Virus record (IMG/VR): IMGVR_UViG_3300037502_000839
Span: 1 to 32,333 of that record
Direction: 5' to 3' (one strand)
Source of the DNA: a virus
DNA length: 32,333 nt
The notes under the pieces are model-generated. The model did not search any database, had not been told where the DNA came from, and was given only the letters and a program-made list of their open reading frames with translations. Position 1 is the first letter of the stretch, and the number at the start of each line of letters is the position of its first letter. Shown here piece after piece: positions 7,303 to 13,630 of the stretch. Made by a program: the position numbers and the translations under genes.

Positions 7303-8535
7303 ATGTCAAATGCGCGTCGTTCTAAAAAACGTGCCGATAGAACTTCCCCCGGAGATAGCACAGCATCTGATCCGGTTGGGCGCAGCCCACGAAGAAGAAT
7401 CCTTTGGTACTCAAACGCACCGTGGTGCGCCACCGGCTACGGTACGCAAACCGCGCAAACCGTCCCCCGACTCCAAAAGCAAGGACACGAAGTTGCGATC
7501 CACGCAAACTACGGACTTGAAGGCTCGGGAACAAAGTGGCGTGGCACGGAAATCTACCCGAAAGGGCTAACGCCGTATTCGGATGATGTGATGGTTGCCC
7601 ACTATCAGCATTGGGCGCACGGCAATCCCGGTATGCAACCGTTGCTAATGACCCTGTTTGATGTGTGGGTTTTCAAGTCTCCGTCGCTGGAGTCGGTTCC
7701 GTCTATCGCGTCGTGGGTTCCGGTCGATCACACTCCGACCCCACCGGAGGTTTTGGCGTGGTGCAGCCGACCGAACGTCACCACCATTGCCATGTCACAG
7801 TTCGGGCAGAAGATGTTGCACAACGCCGGGGTTGACGCGCTGTACGTTCCGCACGGTATCGAACCGATCTTCAAACCGACCTCGAGCGTTCAGGGTGTTT
7901 CGGGTCGCAAGATCATGGGCGTTCCCGAGGATGCGTTCGTGGTGATGATGAACAGCGCAAACAAAGGCGCACACCCCCCGCGCAAGGCGTTCGGGGAAAA
8001 TCTGTTAGCGTTTGCAATCTTCGCCAAGTCGCACCCGGATGCGTACCTGTATCTGCACACGGAACAGCAGGGTTTCAACGGGGTGAACCTGCCGGTGCTA
8101 GCAAAAGCGTGTGGAATCCCCGAGAATCGGCTCGTGTTCGCGGATCAGTATGCTGTCCGTAATGGAATGCCACAAGAAGTTTTGCCTGCGTTGTACACGG
8201 CTGCTGATGTGCTTTTGGCTGTCTCAATGGGTGAAGGGTTTGGAATCCCGGTCGTGGAGGCGCAGGCGTGTGGGACTCGCGCTATTACGTCTAATCAGAC
8301 CGCGCAACCTGAACTGAACGGGCATGGCTGGCTGGTCGATTGTCAGCCTTCGTGGGATGTGGCGCAGAAATCATGGTTCCACACCCCGTATGTCCGGGAG
8401 ATCGTGTCTGCCCTAGAGATGGCGTATGAAGCCCGTCAGAGCGTCCACAAGCCTTCTGTAGAGTTTGCGAGCCAATATGGTGCGGATCAGGTTTTTAGAA
8501 ACTTTTGGGAACCTGTGATGGCGGTGCTTCCCTAA
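7303..8535 (+). CDS. Glycosyltransferase, GT4-like (GT-B fold)
   Basis: A 410-residue protein with a recognisable body from about residue 33 (ILWYSNAPWCATGYG, the N-terminal Rossmann strand and loop) to the C-terminus. EGFGIPVVE at 311-319, followed by AQACGT, is the E-x7-E nucleotide-sugar signature of GT4 retaining enzymes. It would transfer a sugar from an activated donor, probably to a virion protein or cell-wall component. The first 30 residues are basic, serine-rich and unlike the family; the other reading frame looks more gene-like there (see the overlapping ORF at 7310). GAAGGG precedes the ATG at 7303. It is the first gene of the sugar cassette. Confidence 0.88.
   Translation: MSNARRSKKRADRTSPGDSTASDPVGRSPRRRILWYSNAPWCATGYGTQTAQTVPRLQKQGHEVAIHANYGLEGSGTKWRGTEIYPKGLTPYSDDVMVAHYQHWAHGNPGMQPLLMTLFDVWVFKSPSLESVPSIASWVPVDHTPTPPEVLAWCSRPNVTTIAMSQFGQKMLHNAGVDALYVPHGIEPIFKPTSSVQGVSGRKIMGVPEDAFVVMMNSANKGAHPPRKAFGENLLAFAIFAKSHPDAYLYLHTEQQGFNGVNLPVLAKACGIPENRLVFADQYAVRNGMPQEVLPALYTAADVLLAVSMGEGFGIPVVEAQACGTRAITSNQTAQPELNGHGWLVDCQPSWDVAQKSWFHTPYVREIVSALEMAYEARQSVHKPSVEFASQYGADQVFRNFWEPVMAVLP
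7310..7570 (+). CDS. Candidate small protein overlapping the glycosyltransferase start
   Basis: An ATG at 7310, one frame away from the glycosyltransferase, opens an 86-codon frame. Its first 31 residues (MRVVLKNVPIELPPEIAQHL, then IRLGAAHEEES) look like an authentic small phage protein, with codon use like the rest of the genome. After about 7402 the translation looks like a shadow of the glycosyltransferase. The switch falls exactly where the glycosyltransferase begins to resemble its family. Possible explanations are a separate gene that lost its stop, a frameshift that split one protein, or ribosomal slippage at the A-rich run near 7323-7329. The start is shared with a weak ribosome site. 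Confidence 0.3.
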   Translation: MRVVLKNVPIELPPEIAQHLIRLGAAHEEESFGTQTHRGAPPATVRKPRKPSPDSKSKDTKLRSTQTTDLKAREQSGVARKSTRKG

Positions 8536-9341
8536 TGGGCGACGAGTTCCGGGTTGCGTGGGTCACCCACCATCTGCCGGTTGCCGACACGGGTGGTGGC
8601 AAGTGGTTGCCGGGGCATTTCCGGGGCGGTGCGGAACTGTCCGACGCTGCCTACCGTTCGCAAGCACCGGAGTGGGTGGATATTGATTTGATTGGCCCGG
8701 ACGAGTGGGAACGGGCATTGGGCTGTGATCGGATCGTGGTGACGGGAACCGATCTGCTTTCCGAGGAAGCCATGATTCGGTTGGCTGACGAGTCACCGAT
8801 GGTGTTCGTTCACCATGAGCAGACCGAATCACCGGGCAGGATGGTGCTGATAGAGAACGCTGACCCGTTTGTGGTGCATACCCCGGCGCACCTGCAACGG
8901 GAACTGGTGTGGACACAACCGAAACGGACAGAACTTGTCCTGTCCTACTTTGACACCGACGAATGCTACGAAGTCAAGAAGCAGCCTTTTGCGTTGTGGG
9001 CTGCTCGCAATCATCCGCAGAAGGGGCTGATGCAGGCTCGGGTATGGGCACACGCAGCCGGGTTTCCGCTGGTGATCATGTCGCAGTCTCCTCGGGAAGA
9101 GGTGCTGGAGATGATGAGTCGGGCGCAAGCGTTCGTGCATCTGCCGTTGACGTTTGAATCAGAATGTCGTTCGGTTATGGAGGCGGTGCTGTCAGGCTGT
9201 GTGGTGCAGACGAACAGGAATGTGGGGTTGACTTCTGTGGAAGGCTGGAACGACAAGAAGAAACTGCGCGACATGATTGACCGTGCAGGCCACGACTTTT
9301 GGAACCTTGTGTTGGGGGAACCATGCCGGTATCGGTACTAA
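8535..9341 (+). CDS. Glycosyltransferase-like protein (GT-B type)
   Basis: A 268-residue protein whose ATG overlaps the previous stop (TAATG), so it is translationally coupled. The N-terminus RVAWVTHHLPVADTGGGKWL (residues 6-25) and FRGGAELSD resemble the donor/acceptor groove start of GT-B enzymes. The C-terminal half has FALWAARNHPQKGL, FVHLPLTFESECRSVMEAVL and a glycine, matching the E...EA..G nucleotide-binding region in a shorter form. It is smaller than typical GT4 enzymes (350-400) and may act on the product of its neighbour. The acceptor is unknown. Alternative starts upstream lie inside the preceding gene. Confidence 0.75.
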   Translation: MGDEFRVAWVTHHLPVADTGGGKWLPGHFRGGAELSDAAYRSQAPEWVDIDLIGPDEWERALGCDRIVVTGTDLLSEEAMIRLADESPMVFVHHEQTESPGRMVLIENADPFVVHTPAHLQRELVWTQPKRTELVLSYFDTDECYEVKKQPFALWAARNHPQKGLMQARVWAHAAGFPLVIMSQSPREEVLEMMSRAQAFVHLPLTFESECRSVMEAVLSGCVVQTNRNVGLTSVEGWNDKKKLRDMIDRAGHDFWNLVLGEPCRYRY

Positions 9342-9976
9342 TCCCCACGGTTGGTCGGGCGCACCGTATCCCGATCATCACCGCGAATGTGCTGGAATCC
9401 ACCGACCACGCCAACGTCTATTTCATCTGTGAACGTGAGGATGAGCAGTCGATAAAGACGGTGGTGCAGACGGTCGGCGCGAACCTTATTGTGAACCGGC
9501 GCACCAAAAACTATGCCGGTGCGATCAACACGGGCGTGGCGGAAACCGACGAACCGTACCTGTTCACCGGGGCTGACGATCTCAACTTCCACCCCGGCTG
9601 GTTTGAAACAGCAGTCGCGCTGATGGACAAAAAGATTCAGGTTGTTGGCACGAACGATCTCGGCAACAGCGAGGTGCTAGCCGGTTTGCATTCGACGCAT
9701 TCGCTGGTGTCACGCAACTACGCAACGCAAGGGGTTGTGGATCAGTTGGGGATCATGTTGCATGAGGGGTATCACCACAACTGGTGCGACACAGAGTTTG
9801 TACGCACCGCGATGGCGCGTGGCAGGTTCGCCCCGTGCCTAGAAGCAAAGGTTGAACATCTGCACTATGTGTGGGGGAAAGCCCCGATGGACGACGGGTA
9901 TTCAAAGTCGTTCAGTCAAGAGCCACAGGATCGCGCATTGTTTAGAGAAAGGGAACAGTTGTGGATATCGCTATAA
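9323..9976 (+). CDS. Glycosyltransferase, GT2-like (GT-A fold)
   Basis: A 217-residue protein starting MPVSVLIPTVGR, the first beta strand of GT2 enzymes. NYAGAINTGVAET at about 63-75 and FTGADDLNFHPGWF, with Asp85-Asp86, give the N-acceptor-helix and metal/nucleotide-binding pair expected of GT-A enzymes. The His-rich segment GYHHNWCDTEF probably contributes to the active site. TGGGGGAACC provides the ribosome site for the ATG at 9323, which overlaps the previous gene by 19 bases. Together with its two neighbours it forms a three-enzyme glycan assembly set. Confidence 0.85.
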   Translation: MPVSVLIPTVGRAHRIPIITANVLESTDHANVYFICEREDEQSIKTVVQTVGANLIVNRRTKNYAGAINTGVAETDEPYLFTGADDLNFHPGWFETAVALMDKKIQVVGTNDLGNSEVLAGLHSTHSLVSRNYATQGVVDQLGIMLHEGYHHNWCDTEFVRTAMARGRFAPCLEAKVEHLHYVWGKAPMDDGYSKSFSQEPQDRALFREREQLWISL

Positions 9977-10902
9977 CCGGGGCGACCGGATTTATCGGTT
10001 CGCACATGGCGAAGTATCTGATGGATCAAGGCCACACCGTCACGGGGTTCGGGTACAACACGCCACGCGACCCGTGGCGCAAAGAGGTGTGGGACTCGCT
10101 TTCCTTTAGAAGGTTTGTACCGTTGCACCACGATGACCCGTTTCTGTACGGCTATGACCGGGTTTACCATTTCGCAGCCGACATGGGCGGTGTCGGATAC
10201 TTCAGCAAAAACGATTTCTACCCGTACATGATGAACAGTCAGATGACGTTCCATGTGTTGAAATCGATCGCGTTCTTTAAGGTTGAACGGGCGTTCTTGG
10301 CTTCGTCGGCTTGCGCGTATCCGATCAGGTTCCAGCAGACAATGGGTGTTGCTAAGAAACTGAACGAAACGATGCTTGAGCAGGGTGAACCTGATCAGAT
10401 GTATGGGCGTGAAAAGTTGATGGCGATTCGACTTGCGGAACGTCACCCTCAGGATGTTCGGGTGGGGATTCTGCACACGATCTACGGGGAAGGCCAAGAG
10501 TTTCTAGGTGACCGGGTGAAGTTCCCGATGGCTGCAGCCCGGAAAGCGTTGCAGGCTCGGGAGACCGGCACGGTCGAAATGTGGGGCAACGGGGAACAGA
10601 AGCGTTCCTATCTGCACATTCATGACGCTGTACGGATGATCGAAGCAGTAACAGAAGGCCGGTATGAGGGTGCGGTGAACATCGGCTATGAGGGTGCGGT
10701 GTCGTGCAACGAGATTCAGTTGCTGTGTTTGGAAGCAGCCGGGACACAAGCCGAAATGTTGTACAACAACGCCGAGCCAACCGGGGTATGGGGCAGGGAT
10801 TGTGACTCCACAAAGTTCCGCAACCTGTACGGCAATATGCAAACGGTGAACTATTCTGAAGGGTTTGGAAGGCTTGTGGACTGGTTGGATGGCAGGTTGT
10901 AG
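9961..10902 (+). CDS. GDP-mannose 3,5-epimerase-like sugar nucleotide epimerase
   Basis: A 313-residue extended short-chain dehydrogenase/reductase. GATGFIG at 7-13 binds NAD; MYGREK holds Tyr148 and Lys152 of the YxxxK pair. FAADMGGVGYF (71-81) and SSACAYP with Cys118 closely follow plant and bacterial GDP-mannose 3,5-epimerases, whose Cys and a later Lys are the epimerisation acid/base pair; Lys187 in RVKFPMAAARKA fits that Lys. The product would be GDP-L-galactose or GDP-L-gulose, a donor for the adjacent transferases. It starts with GTG, overlapping the previous gene by 16 bases. Other NDP-sugar epimerase or dehydratase activities remain possible. Confidence 0.85.
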   Translation: MDIAITGATGFIGSHMAKYLMDQGHTVTGFGYNTPRDPWRKEVWDSLSFRRFVPLHHDDPFLYGYDRVYHFAADMGGVGYFSKNDFYPYMMNSQMTFHVLKSIAFFKVERAFLASSACAYPIRFQQTMGVAKKLNETMLEQGEPDQMYGREKLMAIRLAERHPQDVRVGILHTIYGEGQEFLGDRVKFPMAAARKALQARETGTVEMWGNGEQKRSYLHIHDAVRMIEAVTEGRYEGAVNIGYEGAVSCNEIQLLCLEAAGTQAEMLYNNAEPTGVWGRDCDSTKFRNLYGNMQTVNYSEGFGRLVDWLDGRL

Positions 10903-11511
10903 ATGGCTTTGACGAATGCTTACACGACATTGAACGCGGTGAAGGCTGCGTTGCGTATCACGGACAGCGTGGACGACTCGCTGATTGAGATTGCCATTGA
11001 CTCGGCTTCCCGTGCTATCGACGGCTACTGCCAGCGCACGTTCTACAACGCAGGGACAGCCACCCGGTATTTCGCTGCCGCTTCTGAACTGCTGTGTCAG
11101 ATTGATGATCTTGCCGGGACAGCGGTCACCGTCGCCACCGACGAGGCTGCACAGGGCGACTATGACATTGTGTGGACTCCTGCCGATTACCAGTTGGAAC
11201 CGTTGAACGGGATGCTGGCAGGGCAGGCGTGGCCTTTCACCCGTATCCGGGCGCGACTCAACTACCTGTTCCCGGTGGAAAACGAACTGGCGTTGGTGAA
11301 GGTGACCGGCGTTTGGGGGTGGCCTACGATCCCGAAAGCGATTGAGTTTGCTTGCATCCTGCAATCGCAACGGTTCTTTAAACGGTTTGATTCGCCAACT
11401 GGCGTTATCGGTTTCGGTGACATGGGCGCGATCCGTGTTGCCCGGAACCTCGATCCCGATATCGCACAGTCGATTGATCAGTTCCGCAAGGAAGGTTACG
11501 GGGTAGCGTGA
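10903..11511 (+). CDS. Head-tail connector (gp6-like adaptor)
   Basis: A 202-residue protein. The N-terminal segment TLNAVKAALRITDSVDDSLIEIAIDSASRAIDGYCQRTF has the spacing of HK97 gp6/SPP1 gp15-type adaptor proteins, which form a ring below the portal. The middle is beta-rich and aromatic (YDIVWTPADYQLEP, RIRARLNYLFP, VKVTGVWGWPTIPKAIE), and the C-terminus is helical. It abuts the epimerase stop, so the sugar cassette and connector genes are physically continuous. The start ATG follows GGCAGG. Confidence 0.85.
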   Translation: MALTNAYTTLNAVKAALRITDSVDDSLIEIAIDSASRAIDGYCQRTFYNAGTATRYFAAASELLCQIDDLAGTAVTVATDEAAQGDYDIVWTPADYQLEPLNGMLAGQAWPFTRIRARLNYLFPVENELALVKVTGVWGWPTIPKAIEFACILQSQRFFKRFDSPTGVIGFGDMGAIRVARNLDPDIAQSIDQFRKEGYGVA

Positions 11512-11915
11512 CCGCGACCATTAGCGAGATCAAGCAGGGGTTGGCTACCCGGCTGGCGACAATCCCCGGCCTTCGCACGTTCGCCTATCAGCCCGACCAA
11601 CTCAACCCCCCGATCGCGTATGCGATGTTGGACAACATCACCTATAACCGGGCGTTCCAGTTGGGTGCGGTTGAGTACCAGTTCACGGTGACGGTCGTGG
11701 TGGCTCGGGCTACCGAACGACCGGCTGAGGCTGCGATTGACGCATACACCAGCCCAACGGGGACAAGTTCTGTACGCGCTGCGATTGAAGGTGACCGCAC
11801 CCTTGGGGGCAAGGTGGACACCTGCATTGTGGAAACCGCTACCGGCATCCAAACCCTGTCAGCAAACGACGCAGATTACCTATCCGTCGATTTCACCGTG
11901 CGCGTGTATTCTTGA
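11508..11915 (+). CDS. Tail terminator/tail completion-like protein
   Basis: A 135-residue protein with a helical start (ISEIKQGLATRLATIPGLRTF), then a beta-rich core (YQFTVTVVVAR, DYLSVDFTVRVYS). Length, order and layout match tail terminator or completion proteins of long-tailed actinophages, which cap the tail tube at the head end. It starts with GTG (GCGTGACC), overlapping the connector stop by 4 bases. The exact identity (head-closure or terminator) cannot be settled without structure comparison. Confidence 0.65.
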   Translation: MTATISEIKQGLATRLATIPGLRTFAYQPDQLNPPIAYAMLDNITYNRAFQLGAVEYQFTVTVVVARATERPAEAAIDAYTSPTGTSSVRAAIEGDRTLGGKVDTCIVETATGIQTLSANDADYLSVDFTVRVYS

Positions 11916-11920
11916 CAGCC

Positions 11921-12091
11921 ATGAGCAAGTATGTCGTCACTTCCACCACCACGGTGCATGACCATGCACCCGGCGAAGTAGTTGAACCTGAAGCGCATTG
12001 GAATGTAGATTTTCTTGTTGCAACGGGTCACCTGACTCCTGCCGAACCTGCGCCCAAATCCAAGCAATCTGAACCCGTTGAGGAGAAATAA
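11921..12091 (+). CDS. Small protein before the tail tube gene
   Basis: A 56-residue protein beginning MSKYVVTSTTTVHDHAPGEV and ending with a Pro/Glu/Lys-rich tail. Small proteins with this 'K-Y/V-x-V-T-S...GE' start are frequent between connector and tail-tube genes of actinophages; their role is not known to me. The HWNVDFLVATGHL segment fits a short domain that turns at a glycine. The next gene starts 2 bases after its stop, and its GAGGAG end serves as the ribosome site for the tail tube gene. Confidence 0.7.
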   Translation: MSKYVVTSTTTVHDHAPGEVVEPEAHWNVDFLVATGHLTPAEPAPKSKQSEPVEEK

Positions 12092-12093
12092 TC

Positions 12094-12504
12094 ATGGGCA
12101 AGCAAGTCGCAACCGCAGTTGTTTTCAAGGTGAACGGTGTTGATCTTTCGACGTATGTTGCGTCGGTCAACCTTTCTTCCAGCACCGCTGAAGTCACCAC
12201 CACCTCGTTCGGTTCCGGTGGCAATGTTGAGCGGGTCGGCGGTCTCAAGGACAACAGCGTGACGGTCTCGTTCATGCAGGACTTTGTTGGCGCGTCGGTT
12301 GAGAACACGATTTATCCGCTGATCGGTGGAACGGTTGCTTGCGAACTCTTGCCGAACGGCACGGCTGTCGGAACCGCCAACCCGAAGTACACCTTCTCCG
12401 CGCTGGTCACCGACTGGTCGCCCGTCAACGGTGCTGTGGGCGAACTGTTCACCGCCGATGTGACATGGCCCATCACGGGCGCAGTCGCTAAGGCCACCGC
12501 CTAA
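12094..12504 (+). CDS. Major tail (tube) protein
   Basis: A 136-residue, beta-rich, Ser/Thr/Val-rich protein without cysteine clusters: VVFKVNGVDLSTYVASVNLS, TTTSFGSGGNVERVGGLKDNSVTVSF and FTADVTWPITG. This is the usual pattern of short siphovirus tail-tube subunits, which stack as hexamers around the tape measure. Its position just before the tail assembly chaperones supports this. GAGGAG lies before the ATG. C-ending codon use is similar to the capsid gene, as expected for an abundant protein. Confidence 0.85.
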   Translation: MGKQVATAVVFKVNGVDLSTYVASVNLSSSTAEVTTTSFGSGGNVERVGGLKDNSVTVSFMQDFVGASVENTIYPLIGGTVACELLPNGTAVGTANPKYTFSALVTDWSPVNGAVGELFTADVTWPITGAVAKATA

Positions 12505-12539
12505 CTTCTACACAACCCCTACCTGCGAGGAAACACATA

Positions 12540-12848
12540 ATGCGTGAAGCATTGGAAGTCACATACATCGGTGGCAACGTCGAACAAGTCACAGCGTTCT
12601 ACCCGGACTATGTGAAGTTTGAAGAGAAGTTCGACCGCAACCCGATTGTGGTGACGTTTGAGGCGTACCGGATCACGAATCAAGGCTTCCTTGCTTGGGC
12701 TGCTTTGACCCGTGAAAAGCGCACCGAACTGCCGTGGGAAGAATGGTTGAACACGGTGGAGAACGTTCGCATCATGGATGAGGTGGAGACTGATCATGTC
12801 CCTTTGGAGAGCGATCAGCCCATTGGTTCATTGCCCGACTCGCAGTAG
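12540..12848 (+). CDS. Tail assembly chaperone, short form (gpG-like)
   Basis: A 102-residue protein between tail tube and tape measure, the standard position for the chaperone that binds the tape measure during tail assembly. The N-terminal half is beta-like (LEVTYIGGNVEQVTAFYPDY), followed by an acidic helical region (EEWLNTVENVRIMDEVETD). It ends at TAG 12846-12848 unless ribosomes shift frame at 12800-12806. GCGAGG precedes the ATG. Confidence 0.88.
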   Translation: MREALEVTYIGGNVEQVTAFYPDYVKFEEKFDRNPIVVTFEAYRITNQGFLAWAALTREKRTELPWEEWLNTVENVRIMDEVETDHVPLESDQPIGSLPDSQ

Positions 12849-12949
12849 AAACGGGTATTGCACCATCGGTGCTGATGCAAGAATCATCTAGGATGTTGTT
12901 CACGATGAATGCCTATCTGCGCTGGCGAAGGATTAAAGAAGGCAGATAG
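12540..12949 (+). CDS. Tail assembly chaperone, frameshifted long form (gpGT-like)
   Basis: A -1 shift at CCCTTTG joins codons 1-89 to 47 further codons read from 12806, giving a 136-residue fusion that ends at TAG 12947-12949, directly before the next ATG. The added part (RSAHWFIARLAVETGIAPSV, then LMQESSRMLFTMNAYLRWRR) is a well-formed helical segment with the family's typical 'ETGIxPSxL...R.L' pattern and has no ribosome site of its own. In the lambda G/GT system the long form is made in small amounts and bridges the tube and tape measure. Frame and lengths are read directly; expression is inferred. Confidence 0.85.
12800..12806 (+). promoter_or_regulatory. Programmed -1 frameshift site CCCTTTG
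   Basis: In the chaperone frame the bases read C CCT TTG, an X XXY YYZ slippery heptamer. After slipping back one base they read CCC TTT, and the -1 frame stays open to 12949. The site lies 14 codons before the zero-frame stop. It is the equivalent of GGGAAAG in lambda G/GT. Confidence 0.85.
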
Positions 12950-13630
12950 ATGGCAACGATGACAACCCGTGATCTTGGCGCAGTAATCAAGGCCGTCGGT
13001 GACACGGCTTTGGACGCGCAGAAGAAGGCGGTGTTCAACGCAGCGTTGCACATGAAGAAACAGATCGAATACGACCGAAACCGGGATCTGAAAGGCAAAG
13101 ACTATTTCAGTCAGATGCTGGAAAAGAAAACCCGTTCAGGGAAGTTCACGGGTGTTCGCCCGGAAACGCACCGGCTGACGGTCGGCTTTAACGTGAAGGG
13201 GAAGTTCAATCCGACTGCGTTGCTGGTGGCGCGTGGCCCGTGGGGTCTGCTGGAGTACGGTTCCCCGGCACATGAGATGACTTCCCGTGTGAACGAGTAC
13301 GGGTGGACAAAGGGGCAGCGTGGTGCGCGTAAACGGGCGCAGGCACAACGCAGGCTTGATATCGCGTTCGGTGCTGAGGGTTTGTTCACGGGGGCAAAGC
13401 CGATGGGGTCGCGTCGGCGTGGCTTCGGCCCACGTTATCGTGTCGCCAACCACCCCGGTTTCAAAGGCAAGGCCACGTTCTCCGAGGCTGTCAAGAAGGC
13501 AACCCCCCAGTCAACAAAGATCGCCACGAGCCTGATCCAAACCCGGATCATCAATGAACTACGAACCAACTTCGGTTCCACTATCTACCTGAAGGGTGAG
13601 GCTGGTTCTTTCCGTGAGGTGGCTGGCTGA
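12950..13630 (+). CDS. Tail protein with HK97 gp10-like features
   Basis: A 226-residue, strongly basic protein. The N-terminus (ALDAQKKAVFNAALHMKKQI) is helical; the middle has LLEYGSPAHEM and a very basic run (KGQRGARKRAQAQRRLD); then RYRVANHPGFKGKATFSEAV, which resembles the 'HPG...F' element of HK97 gp10/tail-completion proteins. Its ATG follows directly after the frameshifted chaperone stop and its stop overlaps the tape measure start (TGATG), so it is embedded in the tail operon. The location between chaperones and tape measure is unusual for this family; it may be a minor tail or tape-measure-binding protein. Confidence 0.6.
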   Translation: MATMTTRDLGAVIKAVGDTALDAQKKAVFNAALHMKKQIEYDRNRDLKGKDYFSQMLEKKTRSGKFTGVRPETHRLTVGFNVKGKFNPTALLVARGPWGLLEYGSPAHEMTSRVNEYGWTKGQRGARKRAQAQRRLDIAFGAEGLFTGAKPMGSRRRGFGPRYRVANHPGFKGKATFSEAVKKATPQSTKIATSLIQTRIINELRTNFGSTIYLKGEAGSFREVAG

